From Cryptomeria japonica (taxonomy: Eukaryota; Streptophyta; Pinopsida; Cupressales; Cupressaceae), in assembly GCF_030272615.1 (NCBI RefSeq), contig NC_081411.1, positions 42,213,140 through 42,277,139 on the forward strand: a stretch of DNA of 64,000 nt. The letters are read 5' to 3'. Shown one piece after another: positions 10,926 through 23,800 of this stretch. Position 1 is the first letter of the stretch. Each line of letters starts with the position of its first letter. The position numbers were made by a program, and so were the translations under genes. A model generated the notes under the pieces. It searched no databases. It had not been told where the DNA came from and saw only the letters and a list, made by a program, of their open reading frames with translations.

Positions 10926-13242
10926 TGATGATCACTCTTGAATGTGATCAGGCAAAATGTCAAGTATCTCACCTTCAGGTGCCTTAGAGATGTTTTCACT
11001 GTTAGGTGCATCCTTTATTTTTACTATTTTTTATTCTTACACCGCCACAGTGTGGTTTTCACCATCAGATCTTTTATTTTTCTTTCTTTGATTTTTGCGA
11101 CTAAGATACCAGACATTTGCTGCTACCATATTCTCACTTTGTTCACTGGTGGAAGAGTTCATTAGTTCAGCCGCATTAAGATAGCAAGCTAAGGTGTAGT
11201 CATTGGCAAAGGTAGGTATATTCAAAGGTTGATCTTGGATAGTGCATTCAATTAGTTCAGGATGTACAAAGGATAAGGTTTTAACAGGTTCAAGGGAGTT
11301 CATGATATTATCATCATAACTTCGGACTGATAAGTCAAGTTCTAGAATACTACCTTGCGTAAGCGTCTTGAGACCAGGAAGAGTTACAACACGATTATCG
11401 AAGCACACGTTAATATCTAGAAGACCTAACCCAATAGACCTATCATTAGCACTATCCTCTATGTCAAACTGGACTACATATTGTGGTTCGACAGTAACAG
11501 GGTTAGCAGATAGAATCTCGACATTCATGACGAAGTAGTCATAGTGTTATGCCGAATAGGTATTGTCATAAGTAGAGTTTATATCAGAGTGATCAGAGTC
11601 ATAAGATGAAGTTTTTTACTCCTCTTCAAGTGATTTAGTAAAAGTATGTATAGTATCAACATCTACATCTTTGATGCTACAAGTTCCTTCGTGAGTGGGG
11701 TTATTGATCACTTGTATTTGACATAACCTTGACGACTCTGTGAGTCTCTGTCATGTATTCCATTCAACCTCTTATGGACTAATGACTGGTTCTGCTTCTG
11801 TATCTCTAATTCTTCTTTTGTAGTTCCATACCTGATTTGTTCTATCTCATTAGAGGGAGATATAGTAGGTGAAGAATTTTCTTGTGTTCTTCCCTCTTTT
11901 AGTTGTTTTTCATAGTCTCCTTGTCTTTTTAGTCAAATTTCTTGTATTTTCTTGTGTTCTTACCTCTTTTAGCTATTGTTCATAGTCTCCTTGTCTTTTT
12001 AGTTTGATTTCTTCTATTTCCTTTTGTAGCTTTAGGTGTATCATCCCTTGTGCTTCATCTATGATATCACTAGATTCTTCAGGAGTTTCTATAGTAGAGG
12101 TATCTGAGAGATGATCTGGACCCCATTCATACTCATTTGAATCAGTTTCTAAATCATCTACTTATTGTCTACTAGTATATGTGACCAGAATGTTCAATGG
12201 TACAAACAATTCTCTGATCCCTTCAATTTATTCCCTCATTTCTTCTGGGATTTCTACTACTTGTAGTGTTATAGTTGATACAATTGGAACTTGATTACCA
12301 GTTGTTTCCTCTCTTTGGATTGCCAATTCTTCTTGTTCATATTCATACTCTACCTGAGTTTGTTGAGTATTGATTTCCTGTGATGTTGAAGGTAGTATCT
12401 TTTTCCTCCACTTAGGTTGATGATTAGAGGTATATTTCTGATTTGATGATTTTCTTAGATTGTATCCAAGTCCAGCTTTATCATTGGTAGACTTAGTTTG
12501 TAGCTGAATAGGTTCAATAATACCTTCTCGATGCTTGCCTAGAGGACCAGTACCTGGATAGCCCATGCATTGAATCATCTTATAGCCTGGACCATATTGT
12601 GTCGGGGAGATTTCACAATGTCATATTTTTTTGGTTTTACTATCATCTTTGAAAAGCCATTTGAGAACAGCATCCTCTTCTATTTCATCTGCAAGGGAAG
12701 TAGAGGATTGTATAAAGGTACCATCATAAATGATATTTGGAGTTGAAATTTGTGGCTTCATAACCTCTAATGGTTTTCAAGACTGTCTCGGTGATGGAGG
12801 ATGAGACATTAGTGAAAGTACAAGTTCTATTTTGTATCCATCCATGCCGATATCTATGATTTTCAATTTTTTTCTAAATCTTTCATCAAAGTTTCTAAAC
12901 TTTCAGCTGTAGAGGCTATTTTGTTATGAGGGACAAAAGTAGCAGTACCCTACATTAAAGCATTACAGGTATAGCTTGTATCAGTAGGAATACTGACTTC
13001 AACTCCATTATAAAGAAATTTCAAGCACTGATGATATGTAGATGGTACTGCTTTCATTTCGTGAATCCATGTAAGGTGTTGTATGAAAGAGGAAGGGCAA
13101 GTACCTGAAAGATAACATCTCTTTCCACAAGTCTAAACCTAATTGGTAATAATACCGGACCTTTAGAAGTTCTTTCTTCTTCATCATAGGCTTTGATTTT
13201 TATTTTCTTTGTTGGATAAATGAAATTTTCAGAAAAGCCTAG
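10926..13242 (-). pseudogene. TatA protease-RT spacer with G-patch
   Basis: This is the long linker typical of Tat polyproteins. Frame 12578-12228 begins with a G-patch-like segment (QCMGYPGTGPLGKHREG, later AGLGYN); G-patches are glycine-rich nucleic-acid or helicase-binding motifs. Frame 11528-11037 is an acidic, Ser-rich linker without catalytic motifs. The stretches 11529-12227 and 12579-13242 are degenerate reading frames with repeated stops; an imperfect copy of TTTCTTGTGTTCTT...CTTTTAG...CATAGTCTCC occurs twice at about 11880-12000. No separate gene is evident. Confidence 0.55.
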
Positions 13243-13977
13243 CTATATCAGTAGATTGTAGGTACAAATATTCAACCCAGTCCCTCCATCTATCAAAACA
13301 TGTTTGACTCGGTGTTTATGGATTATAGCTTTGATGTGTAATGACTGGTTATGTGGGTGATTCAGGGAGTTGTCATCTTCTTCAGAGAATGTGAGGTAAT
13401 GAGGCAAAGTCAGGTGACCCACCATGGATTGAAACCGATCTACATCTAAACCTTTAGGGACATTAGTAGTATGCAAAGCTTTGTCCAAGATCTCTCTATG
13501 AGTAGAAGAGATTTTAAGTAGTTCTAAAATGGAGATTTGACCATTAGTTATTTTTAGTTGTTTGACAATGCTATAACCAAGAGAGGATGATGAAGCTAGT
13601 TGCTTAGATTCAGCCGTGATTGTATCTGATTGTCTGCTTGAAGAAATCGATAAGTTTGTTTGAGCTGGAGTTGAGGAACTAGCTCCTTGGAGTGTAACAT
13701 TCTTTTGAGTGTGGGTCACAGCATTTGTAGTTTGTGCATTATTTTGTTTATCTTTTATTATGATCACATTGCAATACTCAAATTGGGAAGATTCAATCAT
13801 GTTGATCACATTGTCATTGTTAGTGTAGGTGTAATTGACTTTTGGCACCTCCCTTGGATTTTGAGGAATCACCTTGTTCATAAGTAGGTAAAGGATCTTT
13901 AAAAGCTTTGTGATAAGCATTAGTTGTGTGATTTCCAACAACAATCTTGCCAGCATCGATGAGGTCTTGAATCTCAT
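13243..13977 (-). pseudogene. TatA retropepsin region
   Basis: A 244-codon frame ends within the protease. Near its C-terminus HVLIDGGTGLNIC is the retropepsin active site, with DGG in place of the usual DSG/DTG. Upstream, SIVKQLKITNGQISILELLKIS aligns by eye with the matching region of the TatC protein (before its protease), which links the two elements. The enzyme would mature the Gag-Pol polyprotein. Confidence 0.7.
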
Positions 13978-15011
13978 GTTTGAGATTCATGCAGTTGTTT
14001 GTTGTATGACCTTTGCTTCGATGATACTCACAGTATTCGTTTTCACTCCACCATTTGGGTTTAACTTCTGGGTCATATGGTTTAGAGTTGTCTTGAAATG
14101 TCATCAAATCATTTGCTGATAAGGTTTTAAAAGCTGATTCATATGATTCTTCCAGAGGAGTGAAATCACGCTTAGGCTTTGGAAGCTAAGGTTTTTCTTT
14201 ATACCATTCTTTTGATTTTTTCAGAGGATTTTCTACTGTTGTTTCAGCTGCTTTCAGTGCTTGTGTGCTGCTAGCCAGATTAAATATTATTGGTTTTGAT
14301 TTTTCTTTAACAGTGTCTACCACTCCATCATTAACAACGTTTCTATTGTTATCTTTTCCATATTTCTAGTACTTGTTCTTTTCTTTGGAACCAGAGCTTT
14401 GTTGTGTTTCTTTCCAAAGTGATATATCTTGTTTCTTTATAAGCACATCTTCCATTGTTGAATGAAGGGTACACTTGCATTTGGATATTGTATTTTAATT
14501 CAGGGATCAGATTATTGACAAAGATATCCATCTTCTCATAATCTGGGATAGGTCGTAAATATGGAGAGAACATATTTCTCCAACATTGAAGAAAGGTGAG
14601 AAAAGGTTCTCCTATTTTTTGTTTAGTGTTACAAAGCTCAATCATTGTGACTGGATGGAGAATATTATATGAGTGTTGTTGTAAAAACAATTCGATTAAT
14701 TCTTCAAAGCTTTTAATTCCCATAGGTAGGCTCAAAAACCATTCCATAGTTTGTCCTCTTCAACTCCTCGAGAAAAGGTGCATGAGATATGTTTGTTCAT
14801 GCATGAACTCCATACATAAAGCACAAAATTCTCTGATATGATCTTGAGGATCTTCATTTCCATCATATTTGTCAAACTTAGGAATCTCCACTCTTGAAGG
14901 AAATGGAGGCATGTAGAGGTTTCTCTCAAATGCAAATGGGCATATCGTGTCCAAAGAATATTGCTTTGATGATTTATCTTTGTTTTTCAGTTTTGTGATT
15001 TCAATCCACAA
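13820..15011 (-). pseudogene. TatA gag
   Basis: Frame 15011-14760 has PSRVEIPKFDKYDGNEDPQDHI, a typical start of the Tat/Athila retrotransposon gag domain. A frameshift near 14750 leads into 14747-14349 (MEWFLSLP, FEELIELFLQQ, then PIPDYEKMDIFVNNLIPEL). The C-terminal part at 14107-13820 has a CEYHRSKGHTTNNC zinc-like motif followed by LKHEIQDLI. Gag would form the capsid-like particle. Stops and frameshifts make it non-functional. Confidence 0.75.
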
Positions 15012-17538
15012 CGCTTGTAATTATTTGTTTACCAGCATTAAAGGTGTCTCTTCCTCTTTAGTGATAAAAGTTTCAATGTTATAATCAATAGGAAGTTTAG
15101 CGCCTTGTTTTGCTAGTTCTAGAAAATTCTCTTCCTTTTCTCTAGCCATGATGATCTTCATCATTTTCAGAAATGTTTATCCTTTAGGCAGCTATTTACA
15201 GTAGCTTTTGTAGGTTCAAAGACTACATAATTATGTGATGAGGAATCACTGTTAGTAGCATGGTTGTTGAGGTTGTCATAAGTGTCTCATTTAGTAGCTT
15301 ATCTTTCTTGCCTTTCTATAGACATGGTGGGAGATAAGGGTCGATCAAAAATTGGTAGTTGTGTAGATGAAGGTTTATTTGGGGTAAGTTCTTCTACAAA
15401 GAATGGATTATCTTGTGATGAGAAGAATGATCCTTTTCCTTTGTAAGTTTTCTTGCGAGGGCTTCTGGTTTGAATAGGAATTTATAACTAATATGACCTG
15501 GAGCCAAATGTGATGCAGAAGTCAAGATCAAATTAAAGCTAGTTGTTCATTTAGCGTAGTGTTTGAGAGAAGTAACTAGGATTTGGTCTGGTTTCAAGAA
15601 TGATCTATCCTGTGTAAGACGTTATCTAAGTTAACTTAGGTTTGATAAGTAGTTGATTGAACTAGTTGAAAGATGATCGACAAAATCATGCAATGCAATG
15701 GCAGGGGTACACTATCGAGATTTGTTTATGCTCAAGATTATGATAACCAGTTTTATGCTCGATGTAGACTGATTTATGCAAGTTTGACTTTTTTTTACTG
15801 ACAAGATCAGGAATTCGTACGACGGAGTTTGCAGACCTAAATGACAGTTTAGCAGTTTCCAAACAATAAAGAAATATTTTCGTACGAGTTGCTGCCTGAT
15901 TTCGTACGATAGTTGGGCAGACTCCAGATGATAATCTACTAAATGTGATGTATATTCGTACGACAGAGTGTAAAAGACGACAGTTTTTCAGACTCGTACA
16001 ATAGTTTTAGCAAATCCAGACGGCAAACTATTAGGATCAATGAAGACTCGTACGATAATAGGTATGTAGCAGGACAAAAATTCATCAGACTCATACGACA
16101 GAGGATTGGATAGAAACAAAATTTTGATAGGCAGAGTTTTAATGACTGACAAAGCCTAGTTTTTTTGGACACGGACTGATGCTTCGATGACTGACAGGGA
16201 TTAGTTTTTTACTAGAACAGAGTTTATCATTGAGTTGTTGATTTGTTTTCTCCAGTTTTAGTAGTTCAATTTCAGTTTCAAGGATGAAAACATAGAAAAC
16301 ACACAAGATGTTCAATAATTCCATGCACAGCATGATAACCCTATGAAAGTTGGCTTAGAGAAGAAAATCTTTGCGTGAAAACTTAGGTACACACAATAGC
16401 TAATCAAAATACGATTGTTGAGTCTCACACAATGGATTCTCAATGCTGTATTAACCAACTCCAAATGCTAATGGGGGCACAATATGACAATTGTCTTGGG
16501 AGAGTTACTATCTCTCTTGCACAAAGATTATTCCCCTTTCGGAGGTGAATCGGGTAGCCTCTATCTTATAGTTCCTAGTCAAGAAGTTTGTTCAAAATTA
16601 CCCCTTGAAGTCACGCAAGCATGATTTAGGCCTATAGCCCGACAAGGTACTGAAACAAGTTATAGTCACGTAAACATGATTGAGACCACGAGGCCCTACA
16701 AAATGTCCGATATGAGAGATCTCAAAGAGAAAACTCAAATAATCTTGTCCTCTGCGACTTTAATCACTAGAGGCCTATTTATTATAGTGAGTTGGAATAC
16801 TCAAGTCCAGTTGTACTAACTTGGGTCATTCTCATAGGGTGATTACTTTTTCTCACTGTGATAGGCCTGCTAAAGGTATACAAATCTCAAAATTTAGAAA
16901 AAGCTTCGAGGGTCTAGATTTCTGATTGTCTGTAAAAGACAAGAGCATACTCTCCTACCTCTATGATTTTTTTAAAAACACAAAAGATAGATTTGTTCTT
17001 TAACCAAATAGCAATTAAAGTGCCTAAGAAAATGAATTTAAAGAATACACAATGTTTGGTCGATTTTCCTTAGGCAACTTGCAAAGACAACGCATCAGTA
17101 GTCATGTCTTTGAATCTTTGATAGGCGTATGTTCGATCGATAAATTCTTTGACAAGCATTCTACAGAAATTCAGTTAGGCTGTAAAAATCTCAAATAGAT
17201 AGAAGACATGCCAGGGTTAGCGTCAGCGTTAATAAAATCAAAATTTCTTTCATGAAAAACCCTGAAAAGTATATTGTTTTTTAAATGATAAAAAAAAAAT
17301 TGTATGACAAATTATACCTCCTCACACGAGTATTCCCACGAGCTTGAATGATAAACACGAAGTCAAATTGTTAGAGCAGAAATTCATATGAGTTCCTTCT
17401 CTGATCTGCATGATAAAACACAAGTCTTGACAAAATTTCATATGAAGAAGGACCTATACTCGTACGATATTTCATAGAGGTTGTACGACGAGACCTGAAA
17501 GATAAAGAAGTGATTTTGAGGTCGAAGGATTGAATTTT
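15012..17538 (-). other. TatA 5' leader, no gene seen
   Basis: About 2.5 kb between the PBS and gag. It contains no supported ORF. Its main feature is the cluster of TCGTACGA palindromes at 15815-16098 and a further copy at 17460-17467. Long leaders are common in Tat elements. Confidence 0.6.
15815..16098. repeat. Cluster of TCGTACGA palindromes
   Basis: Exact copies start at 15815, 15880, 15902, 15956 and 16048, with near copies at 15994 (TCGTACAA) and 16091 (TCATACGA). Spacing is 22-65 bp and flanking bases are partly shared (for example GACTCGTACGATA). Further exact copies occur at 3906, 4075 and 17460, all in TatA untranslated parts. Confidence 0.7.
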
Positions 17539-17558
17539 GAGCCCCACGGTGGGTGCCA
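17539..17558 (-). promoter_or_regulatory. TatA primer binding site
   Basis: On the minus strand TGGCACCCACCGTGGGGCTC starts six bases after the 5' LTR end. It has the TGG start expected for pairing with a tRNA CCA end. I do not assign the tRNA. Confidence 0.65.
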
Positions 17559-17564
17559 AAAATA

Positions 17565-18598
17565 TGTGTAAAAAGTGGATTGTATCTGCAAGTTGTATCT
17601 GAATACACAACACTTCAACTAAGTTATTAGATGCATGGTTAGTAAATCAATCATCAATAATAAACAATAAACCATTACAAAATGACCTATTGCCTTCTAG
17701 TAAATGCGAGTTTAGTCTTGCTATCAGATTTCATATGCAATACCAGTGACTAGACAACATCTAAATGAAGGATTTAATCTATATGAGCATAAGATTTAAG
17801 CTAGATGAATGCAAGATTTAAGCTGGATGAATGCAATATTTAAGCTAGATGAATGCAAGATTAATCTAACATGATTTCAGTAATATTAAGCTAAATGATT
17901 TAACATGCAATAACTAATATGTAATATCTCAATGAACCTAGAGCAAAAACAACATGATAACAATAGAGTCTCCAGGATCCTTGATTAAGCGATGAGAGCC
18001 TGAATTTATAGAAAATTTAGAAAGAAACCAACGACTGAGATCAAATGATGATGAGCGGTCAATATTTTCCAAGAAGAAGCACAATCCAAGTGAATTTGTG
18101 TGATTGGCTACTTTTCTCAGTTTTAAAGGAAATTGAACTAAAATTAAGATAAAATGAGAAAAAACTGATTTATTCTCTATTTCATTCAATTTTGATATTT
18201 AATTATTTTAATCATTTTCTCTAAGATTATTTATCAATTTTTAATTTGATTTTCAAGATTATCTCCATTTGATTTCTTTTCTCAATTTTTAATTATTTTT
18301 TCCCAATTAATTCATTTTTTGATGATTTAATGGCAAATTGACTTATTTAATTAAATATACTAGGATATTTAATAAAATAAATAGGAAAATTGTTTAAAAA
18401 TGATTTACTTGAAATGATTTAATTAATTAAATAATTATTTAATTAATTAAGAGTTATTAATTTGCCATGTGACATTGATGATTTAAGACATTAATTGTGT
18501 GCTCAAGATTAAATTTAATTGCCTTTGGTTAGGACCTTGGTGATGTTGTCGAGATTAGGGGGTCTATGGTTTAGGATGACCATTTTTAGGGTATTACA
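17565..18598 (-). repeat. TatA 5' LTR
   Basis: Homologous to 1540-2552 with about 6% substitutions by eye. It starts TGTAATACCC on the element strand (at 18598) and ends near 17565. It has three copies of the 22-bp tandem unit around 17790-17860. Confidence 0.8.
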
Positions 18599-18603
18599 GT
18601 CCT
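18599..18603. repeat. Target site duplication of TatA, right copy (GTCCT)
   Basis: Matches 1535-1539 exactly. Confidence 0.8.
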
Positions 18604-19375
18604 CACTCTTCTTCTTCCAGATTTTTTTCATCTCTTCTCTGGTTTCCTCAACATCGACCTTTTGCTTACCTTTTTGTTCTTCAAAGTGGTTAACCAGTTT
18701 TTTCTTCCTGGTTCTACAGAACTTTTCCATGTGTCTCAGTTTGTGACAATGATAGCAAGCCATCCCAGATGCTCTCTAAGGTCCTGCATTACCTCTTTCA
18801 ATTCACCTTTTGCAGTTCATAGCCACATGTCCATAATTATTGCAAATGGTGCAAATTACATTTGTTAACTTTTCCATTTCATATGGACTGAACCGATTGA
18901 CATAGGCTTTATGTCAGTTCATGTTACTTTGATTGTCATTGGTTCTTCCAATCACCTTTAGGTCTTGGATTCATGTGAGGTGCTAGAATATTTTCTCTAT
19001 ATCTGCATTCAATTGATCTATGTCCATACATGTTGCATGTGTAACAATGACCTTCAAACGTTCTAGACACATATCTAGCATTTGCATTGTAGCTTGTGTT
19101 CTCATTAGGTCTGCTTCTACACACATTAGCAATATGTCCAGGTTTGTAACATATAAAGCAAATAGGTTTGAAAACTTTCTTACATGTAGGATTTTTAGCC
19201 TTAGGAGCAGTTTTACCTTCATGCATGTTGTTCTTGGTACCAAAAGATTCTCCTTTCTCAAATATATTGAAACCTAGTCCAGATGTGTCACCTTCCATCC
19301 TTTGAGATTACATCTGTTCATCCAACATAAAATAACTCTTATTGATCTTTTCAAGCTTTCCATTAGCCTCAGTAA
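18604..19375 (-). pseudogene. Gag middle of element E with four zinc knuckles
   Basis: Read on the minus strand from 19375 there is a helical stretch (ANGKLEKINKSYF) that continues the coiled coil at 46272-46671. Four CCHC-type knuckles follow: CFICYKPGHIANVC and CYTCNMYGHRSIEC in the frame 19298-18936, then after a frame change CTICNNYGHVAMNC and CYHCHKLRHMEKFC (Gly before His replaced by Arg). A Lys/Glu-rich tail runs up to the TatA insertion. Zinc knuckles bind the packaged RNA. A TAA near 19308, a TGA after the second knuckle, and TGA and TAG between the third and fourth show decay. Confidence 0.65.
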
Positions 19376-19943
19376 TGCTTAACCATATATCAACATATTG
19401 AATCTCTCAATGCTTCCAGTTATCATGCCTTATCAGAATAGTTAAGTAGTTAATAAAATCAACAAATAAGATCAAAACCACTAAAACATTCACCATATGT
19501 CACAAATATTTATACGTGGAAAACCCAAATAGGTAAAAACCATGGTGAGATGAGACTCACAAGATAGCTATTTGAACTCTTCTGAAGTTCCCCCTGTTAG
19601 GAGCCAAACCTATTAAAGCTTTTCCAATAAGTCATGTTAAGAACTGATCCTGTTAGGAATCACCCGGTTAAGGGATTTACAAAATGCCTTGATAAAAAGC
19701 AAAATACCCTGTTAGGAGTAACCTTGGTAGAGGATTTGAAAATCCAACCTAATGGACCACCTTGTTAGAGGATTTAAGAAGTAACCAAGCTTGTTAGAGC
19801 TTACCTGGTTAGGGGATTTCAATTCTGTTGTAATTGTTAGAAAACAATAGGTTTTTTTGATCTATCTGAATAGAACTACATTTGCTTGATCAGATCCTTT
19901 TAAGCTTCAATATGCCTTTACACAAAATACAGATCCATTCACC
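19376..19943 (-). repeat. C1 3' LTR, distal part
   Basis: Matches 45062 onwards in the 5' LTR of C1. About 217 bp of the LTR end (the equivalent of 44845-45061) is missing at the junction with element E, so a deletion or rearrangement has occurred. TatB inserted after 19943. Confidence 0.75.
19939..19943. repeat. Target site duplication of TatB, left copy (TCACC)
   Basis: TCACC precedes the TGTTGTT end of the left LTR; TGACC follows the right LTR at 39701-39705. One base differs. The intact equivalent in the C1 5' LTR near 45616 reads TCACTGGTTAGG, supporting this as the target. Confidence 0.65.
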
Positions 19944-20881
19944 TGTTGTTCTCAAAATCTGATTCCCCTTCAATGCCCTTAAAATAATACAATCTAAAAT
20001 GGGTGCCCAGAAGACATCAAGGATAAAGAAATTTTAGAGACAACATATGACAAGGTTTGGTTTGACCTTCTACACTTCGGACTTTTCTTTGAGCCCAGGT
20101 GGGTATACTCTTTGTGAAATTAACTTTACACTCTTAAGCAACAAACCCACAGCAAACCAGTCCAGAAACCAGTGGATTTATTCACCTTGAAAGTAACTAA
20201 AAACAAAGCATGAATACGATACTTGACTTCAGCATTTTGATCAACAAAGTATGCAATAAACAACCTCCATTAATACCAGTGCCTTATCCAAGGTCATAGA
20301 GTCACCTAACTTCAAATAAAACTTCCTAAAACAATATATCTATATGCTTCCCATCTGCTCGGTTTCTATTAATCCTTACATGTGCCTGACACATATAAGA
20401 ATTTTATCATTTCACAATAAACTATGGTCCTCAAAATTCAAAGTTCCTCCCAAATAATTTACCGGTATAAGTGGTCTTGCATATTTAATTTCCCTCCTAA
20501 AGAGAAAAGCTAGAGACACTTATACTGAGATTGCTTTGCAATTCCATTCAAAAAGAAAAATCCTAGATTATTTCAGAATGAAAACAGCAAATAAATTTGT
20601 GAAATAACTTTGAAGACAACACAGAGTTCTACTCAAAACTAATGGCCTGCATATTGATATTCATTTGAAAAGTTTTACAAAAAGGTTCTGTTTCTCCATT
20701 AACTTTGAAAAGCTCAGATAATTTTTCTGCAGCGTTTTCTTACAAAATTTTGTGATCTCTCTCCCTCTAGTCCTGGTATCCATTTATAACAACATGGATG
20801 CACAAAGCTTCGGACTTCTCGAGGAGAGTTTGTTACAATTATTTCCAAAATTGATGAGGTTACAATTTTTGCGTAAAGTAG

Positions 20882-23800
20882 TTATGCGCTCTTTTCAGCT
20901 TCCCCAGCAGTCTGTTCAACGGGTTGTTCAGTTGCAACCTCTTCTGGCTCTTCAGGGATGCTCTCCAACTGCTCTGGATCGCGAGTGGAATATTTAACTC
21001 CCCACTCACTATATGTCTCCTCTGTCGGCCATACAAAACTAATCACATCATTTTTAACTTTAGTTAACCTTTTCCAAGAATTCCTCAGTTTGTTGACTCC
21101 TGAGTTAAGAAAACTATAGTGTGATTTAATTCTTTCTATTTCCTATATGGTTATAACAAAGAACGAGGTATCATCCAGATCAATGATTCCCTTGACCCTT
21201 GCTAACAATTTGGCATTTATCTCATTGAGCCATATCTGCTTATCTTTCAGCTGATCTGGATTGGCAAAAATCCCTGGGAGCAACTCACAAACTTGATCAG
21301 TGTATTCCTTCTTAAGCAATTTAACCTTTCTTTCCACATTATCCACCTCTATTGCCAATTGCAATAAACTCTTAGTGATATCAGAAGTGGATTTGATAAT
21401 GGGGTTAGCTCTTGCTTCATCACAGGAAACACACATGAACTCTAAGTCTTGCTCCCTAGGCCTCCATCTGTCAAAAATGGGTGTCAAAATGGCCTTATCT
21501 CTTCTTAATTCATTCCATATCTCCATGACCTTTCCTACACTATTGTGAAGCAGTGAAGCATTTATAGTGTCTGCAAAACTGGAGATTGTGGCTTTTATCT
21601 TCTCCTCATACTTCCCCGCATAATAGGCCTGAGTCTACTTTAGATTCTCCAATTCTTGGGGAGTTATCTCAATCATTTGAGAGCTGGAAGGCGCAGGAGA
21701 TGGTGGGAGCTCAATGATGGGGCTAGCAGGTGGAGGTCTTGCGGGAGAAGAGGTGATCATTAATGTTGAAGACTCACCTTGTTGGCGTTGTCCTACCAGC
21801 TGGCTCTGCAATTTGGCAATAATGCTATCTTTGCCTCTTATCTCCTCCTTAGCACTATCATAAGCCTTCAAAACTGTTTCCAATTTAAGCTGAAGGGCCC
21901 CTTTTTCTTTGGCTTCCTTCTCAGCCACTTCAACACTGAATTTGGCTGTCTCTAACACAGTGCTAGCAGCCTCTACTACCCCTATACTTTCTACTCTTTT
22001 AATCATCAGTCCACCCATGTGACTTGTCCCTGAGATATCTTTACCTTTCTTATCCTCATTTCTTTTAAGGGACCACATGATTAGTGCAGCATTGTCCTTA
22101 CTGAATGTAACCCCATCCATGGGTTTAGTCTCTTTTCTTACTGCATCTAGTACCAGAGCATCAGCAATATTCCACTCTGGTAGAATGAGCACTCCAGCTT
22201 GTGCTACTAGATCCCTTCCCTGTTCAGGAGTGAGGGTTTTGAATTCTTCCATCATCTCCTATTTTATTTCTTCATCCACTGAGGCTGGATCTTTATTAGG
22301 CTGTTCTGCCTTTCTTGCTTCACATCTAGCATTATATTTATCTATATGCTGCTTCCAAATAAATTGCATGAATGCTTCAGATGTGACAAAGCTATCATCA
22401 GCTAGAAAGGCACTAGTGGCCTTCTTTATCTCAGGATCCCACTCCTGGCCTTTGAGTTCAGTTGAAGTGATGTCCATCTGTGCTTCAGTGGGCTCTTCTG
22501 GCATCCCTTCTTCCACTTCATCATAGGTGTATGCGATCTCCCCCAAGCTACCCAACTGAGAGAGGTATTCAGTTGCTGCTTGCTCATCTCCTATGTGGAG
22601 AGGGGATTGGGATGGGGAATACAGGGGTGTATCTGATTGCACTTCCTTCCCCACCCTCTGCTTCTTTCGGCTGTCCTGGATGTCAATGACTTCTTGTATC
22701 TTCCTCTTTCCTTTGGATGAAGAGGGTTCCCCTGTTGTAGACACCAACACACTGTAACCTGCTTTCTTATGCAGGGTGTAATCACCAGGAGGGATTGCTT
22801 TAGTGGAAGCTGATTTTCCTAAAATCATTCTTGTTTTTTCAGGGTTATTCTTAATTACGACTTCCCTCTTCTCCTTTATTGTTTGCATCACATCCTCAAA
22901 GTAAATAATCAAAAAATTTATCTTCTCTTCCAATGGGAAGAAGCTAGACAATGGGTCATAGCTAGCATCAAATTGATGCACAAAATCTAGGGCTTTCTTG
23001 TAAGCCACCCATTTTTCCTTCCTCAACTCCTATTCATCTAAATCAAATTCATTCCTGATGAGGTCTTCAGGAAAGTGGAATTGATCAGGCCTACCTCTGC
23101 ATGCTACTTTCTTCTGGAACACACCATTGTAAAAGTCCTCAGGATCAGCACATCTAGACACTGCAGTGGACAAATGGTAGGGTTTGAGGAAATCCTCAAA
23201 ACAATTCCAGCCTCCCTTGGTGATTACAAATTGGTGGGCTATTGTAGCTGCAGGGAAAATTGTTCCTTTCCCTTTGCCTGTTAGCTCTGCCTCTTGTAGG
23301 CCACCAATTTGTCTAAGAATCTCAGCTATTCCCACTTTGAGGGGGACCTGGTAGGGTAACAAAAATGGGGTACCTCTGAAACCAAAAACTCTGAAAACTG
23401 TGGAGACTGGATATAAGTACATATCACCCCAGTTATGAATTATCTTGATATTCTCTGCGAATTCTTTTGGCCTTAAGAATTCCAGAAGAACCTTGGGGAC
23501 TCTTAGGTTGTCAGAGCAAAGGAGAGTCCTTATTTTCGATGCAAAATATTTATCGAATTTTAGAAAGCTAGCATCCTCTCTGTCCCATGACAACACAGTA
23601 CTCCATAGTTGTACTGGCATCTTTTCTCCTTCCTTTTCTTTTACCAGGTCCATTCCACTGGCGAAATAATCACCACCTTTGAAGAGAAAAAGGTGCATCA
23701 AGAGTGAGTACCATCCGAATGGCCTATCCACCTTTCCATTTTTTATTCCTATCAACCCTCCATGGATAGCATCGGCAATATAAGAAGCATAATCAAATGT

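Larger units (their letters stand above)
1540..18598 (-). mobile_element. TatA: Ty3/gypsy Tat-type LTR retrotransposon, decayed
   Basis: This minus-strand element has LTRs of about 1.0 kb at 1540-2552 and 17565-18598 and a matching 5-bp target duplication. In transcript order it carries a 2.5-kb leader, gag, protease, G-patch spacer, RT, RNase H, aRNH and integrase. A long 3' region follows, containing an antisense PMD gene. The aRNH after the RNase H is the order known for Ogre/Retand-like Tat elements. LTR divergence is about 6% by eye with several indels. All ORFs carry frameshifts or stops, so it is inactive. It interrupts the gag of element E. Confidence 0.85.

Noticed and set aside
17539-17558. 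Naming the tRNA for the TatA and TatC primer sites
   Set aside because: The tRNA 3' ends could not be recalled with certainty; only the sites are reported.
22077-22526. 149-codon plus-strand frame, repeated at 35552-36001
   Set aside because: It is the reverse-strand shadow of ORF1 and has no own motif.
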